Below are positions 1 through 11,539 of a DNA stretch of 64,000 nucleotides, one piece after another (position 1 is the stretch's first letter; each line of letters begins with the position of its first letter). Origin of the DNA: Lepeophtheirus salmonis (lineage: Eukaryota > Arthropoda > Copepoda > Siphonostomatoida > Caligidae); assembly GCF_016086655.4 (NCBI RefSeq), contig NC_052139.2, forward strand, positions 372,001 to 436,000, read 5' to 3'. The position numbers and the translations under genes are program-made. The notes under the pieces are model-generated. The model saw only the letters and a list, made by a program, of their open reading frames with translations, searched no databases and was not told the origin of the DNA.

Positions 1-544
1 ATATGCATAAAAATCAGGCCTGTGAAATTGCAGTATTTATGAAATTATTTAATTACAATATCAACCCTATCACAAGCATTTTTTTTTAAGATATAGTATA
101 TATTCGACAATTTGAATTTAATAAATAGGTATTTTCTCTCAAAAATATGACAAATGGCATTATGAACTTATCTTTTATCATTGTAGTAATTTTTGAATTT
201 TTCTACCCCATTTGTAGCGGGCACGCTCGAGCCTTAGCTTACAGATTTCTAGTATTATCTAGTTGGGTGTGCGATAGTTCAACGGTCGACGCAAAGTTTT
301 ACACAATTTTATATTCCATAGTTACATTTCATTCAAATTTAATCATTTAAAAATTTTTGAAAGCTTTTATTTGCGAAAAATATTATGAAAACCAGTCGAT
401 TAAGAAAAAACTAAAATTAATAATAAAACAGAACTCGAAAAAGAAATCCCTTAAAGTAAATTAATTTATTTGATTAATTCTGATTTAAATCCTGATTAGT
501 AAATTTATTTTACTACTACATTCAATTAATTTCAAAAACTGTAA
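1..544. other. No gene recognised
   Basis: A+T-rich DNA with one 67-codon open frame (147-350, +) that has no recognisable domain and ordinary background composition. I see no element ends or splice-bounded frame here. Confidence 0.6.
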
Positions 545-770
545 AGTGTAAGTCCTTGTTGGACTCAGAGTAGAATTTAGATCGATATCGGAGTAATTCT
601 TGCCAATGTCTTTTTTTATTTATTTTCTCTCTCCTTTTTTCGTCACAGCTGATTTTAGCTGATCTTATTGAAATGTCATGAAAGCTAATCTACTCTTGTC
701 CAAAGCTTTGTTCAAATTGTCAGAGTTTCCATGTTGATTTTCGGTTTCATTTCTAATTTATTGTTTTTTT
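545..770 (-). repeat. Dispersed repeat family A, copy 1
   Basis: Read on the minus strand, this stretch matches 53640-53830 (also minus) along most of its length. Both carry the blocks ACCGAAAATCAAC or a decayed form, a CAATTTG..AAA..TTT block, a TCATGAC block, a CAGCT..CAGCTG pair, and the distal block CGATC.TAAATTCTAC followed by GAGTC.AACA. Other copies on the plus strand are listed at 7395, 22795, 51825, 55385 and 58770. There is no coding capacity. Family identity is unknown; the match was made by eye, so the ends are approximate. Confidence 0.6.
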
Positions 771-1439
771 GTTATGATGCTCAATTTTGACTACTTCAAG
801 TGTAACTTGTAGAAAACTCAAAAGATTAATAATTATAATTTGCTGATAGAAATTGAGGATAATTTGTATAGGAATAAAAATATAATCCACACTTAAATTG
901 AAAAAAAAAAAAAAATCATTCCAGGTTTCTTCTTTTTTTTCATCTATAAAAAATAGTGCACTACATACGTAGAAAATATGTAGTACACTATTCAAAGAAA
1001 ATATATCCATAATTATATATTAATATTACACTATATGTATGAAGAAAGGATATTCTCTACCCTCTTTCAATAGATTCATTAAGAGCAATATTAGAAATAT
1101 TAATTTTGCTGTCATCTCGTAAACGCATGACTTGAATTATTCATCATGGAAGGATGTGAGACGAATAGAATTAATGCTTAATTTATTCGTCATATATACA
1201 TTTATTAGTAAAGAAAAGAACATGATGAAACGTTTGCTCTCCATCCACTGACGACAAGAATGTAAGTAATAATTAATTCCGAATAGTAATCCTATATATA
1301 TAAATGACTTTCTCATCAAACATTATTTATATTAATAAATGTACAATAGGGCATTATCGTTGTTTACTTATTAGTAGTAGGTTTGTTTACCCTCCCAGGG
1401 ACGGCGGCGGCACCTTTCGTTTATTATTATTGTTTGTAT
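771..1439. other. No gene recognised
   Basis: Low-complexity A/T-rich sequence including a run of A at about 901-915. The short open frames on the minus strand at 753-1319 are low-complexity and carry no known motif. Confidence 0.55.
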
Positions 1440-1557
1440 AGTTTTGGTAAATTCATTTTGGTTACTAGAGGAAGAACCCTGCATTGCCCGGAGTGCTTTG
1501 GTGTCGACGAACGTACAACTTTGCTTTAATAATATAAATATTAAGTCCTCCACAAAT
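1440..1557 (+). repeat. Dispersed repeat family B, copy 1
   Basis: This segment matches 48755-48850 in the same orientation. The shared core runs from a TTGCCCGGAGT-like block (CTGCCCCGAGT in the other copy), through TTTGGTGTCG, to a TTTCTTTAATAATATA-like tail. A short echo of the tail also appears near 61495-61515. It has no coding potential of its own; the 60-codon minus frame across it looks accidental. It probably derives from the end of an unidentified transposable element. Confidence 0.5.
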
Positions 1558-1788
1558 CATTAGTATTAGTCTACATAACTCATGATCTCAAATTTAGTAT
1601 CTCAATACTCTCTCCCCAAGAATAAAAAATATATATTATTAACATCTTGAGAAAAAAAGTGATATAATATAATTTGCCTGATAGTACTTAGACTCACAAT
1701 TAAACTTTATCTTAAGTCTTATAATTTTTTGTAAATAAAGAACTTCTCTTTCTTCTTTCTTTTTCAATATGAGCTAATCTAAAATATA

Positions 1789-2497
1789 GCTTTAACCCAA
1801 GTAGCGAAACGTGAATGTTGTGCATCAGGAGATACGATGGTGAATAATTTATAACACTTTTTCGGAAGGTGTCACTTTTCATAAGACGTTATGCACTCTG
1901 TCATGTTTCTTATCACTGACATAGGCTGGGATCTAATAAAGAGAGTGATTGATTAAGTACACCTAGCTCACACTCTAAAATTGCTGTAGGGAAAGAAGAC
2001 ATTTTTCCTTTTTTTGAATTTCCCACTTAGAAAAGAGGGCAGAGTTTTTAATTATATATTTATGATTTATTGATTGTTATTATAAAAATAAATATATAAT
2101 TTAAGATACAATAGCGAATTATTGTCAGAGCTAGGAACTTCTACTCGAGACTTGACTTCGACTCCATAGTTTAATTAAAATAATAAATTTTACATTAATT
2201 ACATATTAAAAATAACGCAGAATAAACATCATAATCTTTGAACTAGAATACACAAATTATTGGGTTAATAAAACTCCATATTATAAAATATTACTCAAGG
2301 TAAATCCGTCTTCCAGACTGACAATTGAGCCTCTACTAAACAGTAAAATATATTAGATAACATCATAATTCCTAATTACATATATCCCCAAATAATAACT
2401 AAACAATATCTTTAGCGAAGAAAAAAAAATTGCCTGCACCAATACATTTTTCAGCTTTTGATCGAGTGGTTCCTCGTTTCGCTACTTGGTTCAAAGC
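1789..2497. mobile_element. Non-coding element with about 25-bp terminal inverted repeats (MITE-like)
   Basis: The left end (from 1789) reads GCTTTAACCCAAGTAGCGAA and continues ACG. The reverse complement of the right end (2475-2497) reads GCTTTGAACCAAGTAGCGAA and continues ACG. The inner 13 bases of the repeat are identical and there are about two mismatches across 23 bp. The roughly 709-bp interior is A/T-rich and has no open frame of note, so it would have to be mobilised in trans. No clear target-site duplication is visible, and the superfamily cannot be assigned from the ends alone. Confidence 0.6.
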
Positions 2498-3844
2498 TTT
2501 AACCTATAAGACTGAGTGCAATTACCCTCAGTTACTAATTTTGTTTGCACTCTACTGCTCCTGCTCGTTTTTTAACAAGGAATAAGCGCACTCCAGCACA
2601 ACTAGAAATAAGTCGCGTTCATTTGTTTGCTCTTATATGTGTATTTGAATTTCACAACTCCTTATGATTAATATTAAATTCAATATTTTGCAAATTCAAG
2701 TGTACTGTACAATTTGTGACACCCATACACTCTATTTGCAATACCTTATAATAATCCCAGCTATTGGTTCTGTTACAATAAGTGTGTCAGAACATTTTTA
2801 TTTGTCTTTTGGTGTGCCTTGTAACCACTGTCTTAGGAGACATGTATTTAAGAAGTTTTGTGTAATATATAGTAAAGCCGGATAATTACCTTGAGCTTGT
2901 TTAAAGGTTTTTCAAGCTCTTGAACTTATGCTTGCGTGATATTTGAGATCTTGTGACAATTTACTAAATAAAAATATAAGAAATTCGGGGTTTGAATAGA
3001 AAAAGTTGTTTACAAAAATAAAAAATTATCTTGTAACAGCATCTCAAAACAGGAAGTGGCACAGAGTGTCTCTGAGGGAACCAATATCTGAGTATTCTTC
3101 GAGTGGCCAGGTATATGAGAGGTAAACTCGTCACCGAAATTTACAGTCACTTATACAGCAGGGGGAAAAAGATTCTTGCTTATCTTGAGACATAACTTCA
3201 ACCGTTCAACCGTGTATCCTTTCAATATTTAAAATTATTCTTTATCTATCAATTTTTTGATTTAACCTTATAAGAAGTAGAAACAGAAAAAATAGTTCAA
3301 ATTTATGTAAAAAAGCAAAAATTTGAGCTATTCTATCGCTCTTCTAAAACAATAAGCACGCTCTCGCTTAAGAATTAATGTTTCAGGAATAGAGGCCTAA
3401 GAACAATTTAACACTACCTATTACAGTTTACTTACTCATTCTTATAGATGGTTTTTTTGTAAGAGTACAAGAAAAAACCAGGAGTACTGCATTTCATACT
3501 ATATTAAACCCATGTTAATATTAGCTGGCTAAATGTGATTTTGGTCAGGATAAAATAAATTACAGCTATAAGGAAGGAAATTCTTCTATATTTAAAATAT
3601 AATTAATGCAGTAAAATTAATATTTTTTAATTAATTTATTTTATTAAGCATATTTTTAACAATTTGCACAAAAGATATCCGAGAATGCATATATGTCATT
3701 CTTGAAACAATACTTTAACACTTATTTGTTCTTTTAAGATTTCTTTTAATTTCATATACCAAAGAGTGAATTTTTCTACATCGATATTTAAGCCAGTCAA
3801 AATATTAAATATATCAGTATATATTATTAATATTTTCATCAAGT
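2498..3844. other. No gene recognised
   Basis: A 73-codon plus-strand frame at 2664-2885 shows no domain or signal peptide. GC content rises slightly near 3040-3130, but no open frame accompanies it. Confidence 0.5.
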
Positions 3845-4234
3845 TCAGCGCGGCTGATATCCGTAACGTAGTCTAACGATATTTTTTAATTTTTCTTCAA
3901 ATCCTTTTTTTTTTAATGTTGTATCATTTAAATTTTGGAAAATTGACTGATTTATTACGGAAGAACTGCCATTATTAATACCTTTTTCTTTCGGAAAAAG
4001 TAAATGTGGGATCCTAGCTTGTCCGATCGCTTTGGATACCAATGTGTGGGGTGTCTCGGAGATAGAGTCCAATAAACGTGAACCTAACACATTTGACTCC
4101 TTACAGGAATCCATACTCGAGGCAATAGTCAACACAGAAAAGCAGTTCCTCATCAAAGCCTGTACCAGGCTTAGGTCCAGCTAAGAGGCTGGAGGTGGTT
4201 GCTTATTGTTAATGATTTTAGGATATACCCCATT
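3845..4234 (-). CDS. Unidentified candidate exon or gene fragment
   Basis: The minus strand is open for about 111 codons, from just inside a TAG at about 4181-4183 to a stop at 3845. Base composition is clearly less A/T-biased than the flanks. The first in-frame ATG is at about 4153. Further upstream, a pyrimidine-rich stretch ending TTTTCTCTTACAG (AG at 4235-4236) would be a good 3' splice site. The frame from that site is open except for the single TAG. The predicted peptide is polar and includes the strings LDLSLVQALMRNCF and ISETPHTLVSKAIGQARIPH, ending RLRYGYQPR. I recognise no family and see no signal peptide or membrane segment. It could be a last exon, a pseudogene remnant or chance. 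Confidence 0.3.
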
Positions 4235-7200
4235 CTGTAAGAGAAAAAGATGTGTGAATTGTTGAATTAATTTTGGGAAATAAATTGTAATATAAATTAT
4301 CATTTAACTTTCCGGATTTTAAATCCCCGCCTTGTATATTTGATTTATTACACAAGACATTTTGTAGAATGAAATGGATTTAATCAAATTTCATTTGTGT
4401 TATCATTGATAATTGTATACTTAAAAATGAAATATTGCCTCGATCAAATTATCCAAATCAGAGTTCTTTGTTTAAAGATAAAGAAATTAGATTTTGAATA
4501 AAAAAATTATACGCAACTATTATACACCTATGAAAAACTTTTAAATTATTAGATAATATCTTTTAATTTTATTTTTATATATTTCTGTAATGAAAAAATA
4601 AGTTAACTTTTACCTTATTATTTTACTTTTAATTTTTAAAACTTAATAATACCTTTTTATTTTATTAAAATTAAACATCTAAGAATGGAACTAATTAATT
4701 TTCTGAAAGAAAAAACGGGAAGGTAAAGTCATCGAATTAAGAGTAATGGTGTTATATATAAAAATCAAAACTCAATTTATAATGTATTTTTCGTGCATTA
4801 ATTAAATTTAACTATAAAAAAGTATGTTAGATGTAACATTATTTTACTATATGATTTTATATATTATACATTTTCTCCTAACTTTTCATTCTAAGAATAT
4901 TACAGTTTTATAGAAAAGTATGTTTATACAAATCGAAAAGTAAAATATACATTACTGAGAATTCAAGAGAAAAAATAGATAATATAAAATAGATAGAAGA
5001 AAACTTTTACAAATCAAACTTAAATATTAAAAGAAAAATGATTCAAACAGGAGTTTTGTCATACTGCAGAGTTAGCAATTTTGAAAATCTAATTTTCTAA
5101 ATATTGTATATAAATAATATTTGGTTTATATGATTGGATTTCTATGTACTATTCCGTTTTTGTATCAATAATATTTTATTATCGTATAGAATAAAATTAT
5201 ATTGAAATATGAATAATATTTTTTTTTGTGTTTGTACATTTATATTATATATAAGCCATAGCATTCGGCTAAAATACGTTGCATTTGGTTCAAATACACT
5301 TTTCCAGAAAAAATATGATATATTTAATGATGATTCATGTTGCAATATTATTTAATTATCTACAAGACAATACCAAACATATCTTGATAATTATAGACTC
5401 GGAGACAACCTCAGGTTAGAGGAGTGTTTATCAAAACTTGACCAGGTACATAAAATCTCGAAAAAATTCAATCCAAACGATTTATTCATTTGTTTTGTAC
5501 ATTGAGTTTCAATCATGGATTGATTGATGTTTTTTCTTCTTTAAACATTTTTTTCTCATTCTAGTTTACTTTGGTTGGCATTATTTTTGCTACAACGGAT
5601 TTAATAGGGATTCGAGCCATTGCTGAAAATTTTTCATAATTAAATAAATCATTGAATTTGAACCAAGACCTTTCAATTGCAATTCGTGACAAATAATTAA
5701 ATACTAATATACTAAATATTAATACTTTGCATATTATTTAAACGCAAATATCTCTGTAAATAATGATTCTAGATAATTAAAATTATATACCCGGTGGTAT
5801 ACAGGAACTACAAGTTAGTGCAGTATGTCCAAATCAAGTGATACAAAATCTAATTTATTCCTAAAAACAAAATATCAAAAACTGCAAAATAGTCAATAAC
5901 TGATTATTGAATCAACTTATCATCCATAACAACAATAACAAAATATATGTTGCTAATTTAATTTGGCATCTTTTTGTATCAACCTAAATATCCCTATACT
6001 ACTGTCTAAAGAATATTTATTTAAAGAAAAACAAACAAAAAAAAAACATAAAAATTACCTAGTACTTTTTCTTATAAAACAATTATGTTATCTTTTGTAA
6101 TTGCCGTTTAGAAAAAGGAAGTTACATTGTAGCACACTGTTCTAATTTTTTTATTACAAAGTTCTTCATATCATATCATTTTAAGCCAATCTACAGTAAA
6201 TAAAATACATTTGAGTTCATTGGATACACATTTACTCTTTAACATCTTTTTATGTATTCACTAGCAAAGTTTGAGTATTTTTGTGAAGTGTCTTCCTGGG
6301 CAAAACATGATTGATAACGCAGACATTAAAAATTTTATAGTTTAAAATATTCATATCCAAGTGAACAAAGATATATTGTTGTAATGTAATAAATACAATA
6401 TCCCTTGATTTCTTTTCATTGTTCATTAGTTATGAAGAACCAATAGGAAATTAGCTGTGACTGACTCCAAGAGAAGGACATATATGCATGTATAATGTAT
6501 AATGACTTCAATATACAATTCATAGGTCAGACACAATAATTGTGATACTATAATGTTCCTTATACTTAACCTGCACAATAAGTTTTAAAAAAATGGACAT
6601 TGTTTTCAGTGGTCTTTTAAGTGTATTTAACATAAATATCATAGATCATATATATATATAGAAACGTCATTTATTTTGAAATGTTAAAAAACAGTTGAAA
6701 TACAATTGTGTTACATGGATTAAATATTTTATCCAAGATAAAATGATAAATTTGTCAAATATAATAATCCAATAAAATTATTTATTGATATTATATATAA
6801 CTTTCAACAACAATTGTTTTAAATGTTAAAAAAAATCATAAAATCAATAAATTATATATAAAATATTCATAACTAAACAACATCATCAATGCATTCTGCT
6901 TTAATTCACAACTTTAGATGACAATTATAGTATCAAATAGAAAATCAAACCATTCAAATCAATAAATTAATGCAGTATGGAGTAAGCAATGCATAAAGCA
7001 TAATTAATAAAATATTATCCAATTTTTTTAACAACAAATAAATCATGAATAAACGAATTATTCACATGATAAGAAATTGAAAACTGGCAAGAAGAAGCAA
7101 ATAAATTTGTGATGTGAGAGTATGTAGTTTGGGGGAACAACATCCATAAATTTATTTTTGTTGGTCCCATACTATAATTTTGAATTGGATACAGCGTTAC

Positions 7201-7394
7201 TTCGCTAACACTATAATATATTCTGTATTTCTTGGCAATTGTCGAGGGTTCCTTCCCCTAATAACATAATTCATTCTTTTTTTATTAAAAAAAGGCGAAG
7301 TAATAAGTTATTCCGCACTTATAATCCGTTTCCCAAAAGGACAAGAATACAGTCACTTGTTGATCTCTAGTTGTATACATATATATATATATAT
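4235..7394. other. No gene recognised
   Basis: About 3.1 kb of A/T-rich sequence with a single short open frame (5142-5345, -) of low complexity. No element ends or coding signal are visible. Confidence 0.6.
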
Positions 7395-7860
7395 AAAATG
7401 ATGAAAATCATGTCTATATGTGCATGTTAAAAAAAAAGAAACCGAAAATCAACATTGTAACCTGAAAATTTTAAAAATGTATTGAAGAAGAGAAAGAATT
7501 ATGCTTTTTACGATTTTTATGAAAGATTACGACGCTTCCACAGATCAGCTACAATCAACTGTGCCAAGGGAGGAAAGATAAATGGTAAAAAACGAGGACA
7601 GTTACTATAATTAATTCCATATGGATCCCCAATTGTACCTTTAGTCCAACAATTACTTACAGTTATAAATCTGCAACAAATCGTCAGGGTTATATTTCGT
7701 CTTTTATGAGCACACAGGAATGTTCTATCAAGTGTCGAATATAATTGAATCTATTTAGGCAGGAAAGTTAATTGCTCAGAAATTAAATAACAATGAAATA
7801 AACTAAGAAAAAAGAAAATTCATACTTCAGATCACCAATTCCAAAAAACGTGCAAGCTAT
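7395..7860 (+). repeat. Dispersed repeat family A, copy 2
   Basis: This is the longest copy. It shares with 51825-52130 the sequence order GATGAAAATC, AAAGAAACC.AAAATCA, GTAACC.TG, a central ATAA..TACAACAAAT..TC block, TCTTTTATGAGCA-like sequence, and a distal block containing AATCTATTTAGG followed by GAATTAAATAA.AATGA. The copy at 51825 lacks part of the middle. No open frame is conserved between copies, so it is most likely a non-autonomous element. Confidence 0.6.
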
Positions 7861-8586
7861 AAAAATCACTGGATTTACATCACTATATATATAGATAAAA
7901 AAGGTTACGACGTGCTATATTATGCAATTGTTATGATGTTAAACATTCTCAACAAGTATTGAATAATAATTATATAGTTATGAAAAATTGACAAACTAAT
8001 AAATCATTTTAAGTCTATTTCTGATTATTTTTGGAGGAAAGGTTATGTAAAACAATAAAGGTAACGACGTGTTGAATTTACAAAATAATTAATTTAGTCC
8101 ATTTTATTATCATTCAGATAGTTGTACTATTTTGGCACAAGACGGCGAGACTCACAATCGGTTTGTAAGCAATCTAATGCAATTACAATGCTCATTCTGT
8201 ATTGGTGGATAACAATAAAAAAAAAGTTAGAAAAGGAACTATCAGAAAGATGCAATTAAAATTAAAGCAACGATAAGTTATAGCCAATGAATTACGATTT
8301 AATTTATTACGTTACTTTTCTTTTAAGAAATCTATCAAGAAATAAACTAAAAGGTAATAGATTTTTATTTGGAATTAAGCAATTCAAAATAACATATATA
8401 TATTTAAAAATATATCACTTAAGAAGAAGAAGCAATGATTGATTGATATCCATTAGGATTGAAAGAAGTACAAACTCAAAATCATTTATTCAACAAAATA
8501 ACTTTTGGATGTTTCACACAAATGTTATAAAAATGTATTTCACAACAGTAGGAGGTAAATGAAAAAAGTATAGATTTATAAGACAA
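7861..8586. other. No gene recognised; upstream flank of the chitin-binding gene
   Basis: A/T-rich sequence with no coding frame. It contains short TA-rich microsatellite-like stretches only. Confidence 0.5.
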
Positions 8587-8877
8587 GGATATAAATGAAT
8601 CAACAGGCTTCACTACATCCAATACTTCATTGAACTAAATGACCCCTTTTCATCTTGAATGGAAAAACAAAACAAAAAGAAGAGAACAAAAAGGCTTAGC
8701 GCGCAGTTATAGGTCGAGAACCTTGTACCATCTTTTCCCTCTGCTCCAGCAACGAAGAACATCTTCCACTTTGCTCATCTTTATTTTTGCGTCAAGTACG
8801 CTCGTGTGTTGTTACGCAAATGTTTGGGAAACACAAGAGTAGTAGTTGTTTGAGTGTCTGAGTTTTTTAAAGATGGG

Positions 8878-8884
8878 TATATAA
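8878..8884 (+). promoter_or_regulatory. Probable TATA box of the chitin-binding protein gene
   Basis: TATATAA sits in a GC-richer context 75 bp upstream of the predicted start codon. A pyrimidine/CA stretch that could serve as initiator lies at about 8908-8912, about 30 bp downstream, which is the normal TATA-to-start spacing in arthropod genes. Transcription from there would exclude the upstream ATG at 8899, which opens a 15-codon frame. Confidence 0.55.
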
Positions 8885-8958
8885 TGACGTCCAAAAACAT
8901 GGAGGAGCATCAATTTGTCTTCGCAGCTTCATCTCAACAGGAGTAAAACAACCAAACC

Positions 8959-9354
8959 ATGAATACCATCAGCGCTTTAGTACTTGCTATGATCGGAGCT
9001 TCCGTTGTCGTTTTGGCTCAAAGACCACCAACAGATCAATCATATCTTCTCCCTAATGAATATGAATCCATCCTTTTCAACCCCATTTCCACCTCCTTCA
9101 GCTGCGAAGGACAACAATACGGATACTACGCTGATGTTGACAACAACTGCCAAATCTTTCACATTTGTCTTCCCATTGAAGATGACGCCGGATTCGTCAT
9201 TGAAACTGCTCACTTCAGCTTTATCTGTGGAAACCAAACCATCTTTGATCAACAAACCCTCACTTGCAACCACATCGATGATGCTTTCCCCTGTAACGAG
9301 GCTCCTTCTCTATACAACGCTGTTGAATTTGGCAAAATCCCTGACCAATTTTAA
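8959..9354 (+). CDS. Secreted single-domain chitin-binding (peritrophin-A / CBM14) protein
   Basis: A complete 131-residue single-exon frame. Residues 1-20 form a signal peptide with a hydrophobic core and a likely cut after VVVLA-20, leaving Gln21 at the N terminus. Residues 49-112 carry the six cysteines of a type-2 chitin-binding domain: C49, C64, C70, C90, C103, C112, with spacings of 14, 5, 19, 12 and 8 that fit the family. The motifs YYADVDNNCQIFHIC and TIFDQQTLTC are typical. Asn92 lies in an N-Q-T glycosylation sequon. The family binds chitin in cuticle or peritrophic matrix. One short domain resembles the arthropod CPAP1 cuticular proteins and the group often labelled U-scoloptoxin(01)-like, a homology label that does not imply a toxic role. 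The start has A at -3. The codon use is C-ending and much richer in GC than the flanks, as expected of an expressed gene. Confidence 0.9.
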   Translation: MNTISALVLAMIGASVVVLAQRPPTDQSYLLPNEYESILFNPISTSFSCEGQQYGYYADVDNNCQIFHICLPIEDDAGFVIETAHFSFICGNQTIFDQQTLTCNHIDDAFPCNEAPSLYNAVEFGKIPDQF

Positions 9355-9620
9355 CATGTTTCCTTCCATATTTTTCTTTTTTTTTCTAAGAAAAAAGAAT
9401 ATCCTACCTTGTATTCCCTTCAATCCATTTCCCCTTTTCAATTTCCCTCAAGACCTTATCGTACATACTGTACCTTAGATATTCTGTAATTACTCTCTAC
9501 AGAATATATCAAAACTATATTCCATTTACAAAAAACCCTTTTTTTGTATGTCTTAAAAACATCATTTATATTATACAAACAATTTTGTCATATTTATGAA
9601 TCAATAAAGTAAAAATATAA
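9355..9620 (+). other. 3' untranslated region of the chitin-binding protein gene
   Basis: A/T- and pyrimidine-rich sequence follows the TAA stop. The first canonical AATAAA is at 9603-9608, followed by A/T-rich sequence, so the transcript probably ends near 9620-9630. The frame continuing through here in another phase is a by-product of composition. Confidence 0.45.
9603..9608 (+). promoter_or_regulatory. Polyadenylation signal AATAAA
   Basis: A canonical hexamer about 250 bp after the stop codon of the chitin-binding gene, with no earlier canonical copy in the trailer. Confidence 0.5.
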
Positions 9621-10292
9621 TCAAAAAAATACTTTAAAATATTATTATTTCATCAAAAAAGCAAAGCTTTTGTATTAAATGCGTGATGTACACACTCAAG
9701 TACACTCAAGGTATAAACAAGAGAACATAATTTGAAGAAAATCGAATCCACCTATGTACATATAAAGTATGCATCTGTCTTCATATTCATTCTAATCCTT
9801 ATTTCCAAGGCTTTTGCATTGGATTATTTTTATTTAACCCTGATTCATAACGATATAAGTATACAAGTCCTATGATGACATTGAATAATATACTAATTTA
9901 AAAGTAATAATGTTCCTTCAAGGGCTATCAAAAGGTCATTACATACTTGAATATTATTTTCTGGAGATGAAACATTTATTCAACAACTGACCTTTTTTCC
10001 TCTATTAAATATACTCCATTCCGTTTATGGCGTTTACTTCCTTGTTTTTTTATGTCATAACTTAGTTTTAATTACACACAAATGGTTTGTAGTTCGCTGA
10101 TTCATGGATATTTTTTAATACTATCAAATTATTAGTGTTGAAACTCTGTCTTAGACCAAATTATTTTTCGGTTCCGTCATAAGGGATTTTTTTCTGGACA
10201 CATATTATGTTCAATGGACAATGCACTCGGAAGAAATTATTGTCTTGAACTCAATGTACGTCAGTTTGATACTTGATTGTTTCTATAATGTA
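9621..10292. other. No gene recognised
   Basis: A/T-rich spacer between the chitin-binding gene and the first Tc1 copy, with no motif or long frame. Confidence 0.5.
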
Positions 10293-11024
10293 CGGGGTTT
10301 ATTTTATATTGTAGTACACTTAATTTAAATTTTTTAAATTTGAAATTTATTCCTCGATTGTTTTCAAACTCAGTGAAAGATAGGCATTGTGACTCAAGAT
10401 TCCTTATGTAAAATTTTGACTCAAATAAAAATAAATCAAACGAGAAGGAGTAAAATGGAAAAACATAGGAGTTCAATTTTGAAACTTCTTCTCATGCAAC
10501 ATGTCCCTCATGGGCCCCTCCAAGGAGCTTGGATGCAGGCCTGTTAAAGTTGATCTGGTCAGGGACTTATTCACAGCAAACATGGTCTTGGACGTTATTA
10601 TCAGTGAACGCAAATTATGGCTTCCCATACTCGTGGAGAGGAATGAACGACTCAATACAGATGCTTACATACTAATTTCTGGATAAGAAAGTGCTCCTAT
10701 GGCCAGAAAAAAGTTCGGAGACAACATTGTTTTCACTCAAAACGGAGTTCCGTGTCATTGCACCGTTTAGACCCAGTCCTTTCTGAGAAACAACGTTCCA
10801 GATATTTAGGACTCAATATGTGTATGTCCTCCTCTCTAGAAGAAAACCCCTTTGGCCCCTCCAGGTGAATCTGGAGTAGAAGGTGTGTGTTATTAATATA
10901 TGAACACTATTTGGTAAAGGTAGCCAAATTCAAAGTTATGATGTAAAATGGTTTTGTATTGGTAAGAATATCTTAAGTTTTTTACCTTCGCCAAATAAAA
11001 CAAAAATTGTTTGACTCTGCCCGG
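10293..11024 (+). mobile_element. Internally deleted Tc1/mariner (DD37D-type) element, copy 1
   Basis: A TA precedes CGGGGTTTATTTTATATTG at the left end, and CCCGG followed by TA closes the right end, giving about 732 bp. The interior aligns with the element at 50512-51356 almost throughout. Decayed transposase coding is visible: a stretch equivalent to VERNERLNTDAY followed by LDKKVL, then FTQNGVPCH, where the second catalytic Asp of the FTQDGAPCH motif has become Asn. The PPSSPDLNPLDF block is degraded. The N-terminal DNA-binding third has no visible counterpart, so the element is non-autonomous and dead. Confidence 0.7.
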
Positions 11025-11539
11025 TAATGTTCCGGTATCAAGCGAATCAATTTTAAAAATTGATATAAGTAAAAGGAGTAAAAACTAATAGCTTTATTAT
11101 CACCAACTATAAAAACAACTTTCTTTATAAATTTTTATGTTTGATTTGTAAAAAAAATCAGCCTTATTTTTTAATTGGTTTTGAATATCCAAATTTAGTT
11201 GAATAGATAATACTTGGGGAAAAAATACTATCTATAAGAGTTATTATGAAAAAAATGGTCTTACTTGACTTTTTTGTCTCCTCTTCCTCTCTTCCAAAAA
11301 AAATCAACAGTTTTTTAATTCTAAAATTTGAATCGAACAATGTAAATAATAGAACAGTTTTGAAGGGGCATGGAATGATGTTTTTGCTTAAATTTGTCAC
11401 ATATAAGATATATTTCCTCAGAGCTGAGATGCCGATTTGGTTAAGTGATTGGGAAAAACTGTTCTCAACCGTACTTAATGTGAGGAACTTGTTTTATTTG
11501 AAAGAATGTGAGGGCATACACATTTAAAATCATTACAAC
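11025..11539. other. No gene recognised
   Basis: Overlapping 78- and 93-codon frames on opposite strands (11164-11527) have low complexity and no motif. Neither is convincing. Confidence 0.5.

Noticed and set aside
1371..1553. 60-codon minus-strand frame across repeat family B
   Set aside because: Not preserved in the second copy of the repeat at 48755.
8639..8842. 67-codon plus-strand frame upstream of the chitin-binding gene, with a TATA-like word near 8587
   Set aside because: Composition is more balanced than the flanks, but there is no domain, the hydrophobic part is near the C terminus rather than a signal peptide, and the evidence does not go beyond an open frame.
8899..8946. Upstream ATG with a 15-codon frame before the chitin-binding gene
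   Set aside because: It lies only about 15 bp from the end of the TATA box, so it is probably upstream of the transcription start.
9040..9273. 77-codon minus-strand frame inside the chitin-binding gene
   Set aside because: Antisense shadow of a GC-richer coding region.
9005..9478. 157-codon plus-strand frame overlapping the chitin-binding gene
   Set aside because: It overlaps the real gene in another phase, has Ser/Thr/Pro-rich composition caused by the C-ending codons of the true frame, and runs on into the trailer.
11425..11495. tRNA-like stretch containing GCCGATTTGGTTAAGTGATT
   Set aside because: No acceptor stem or T-arm with a GTTCRANYC sequence could be formed around it.
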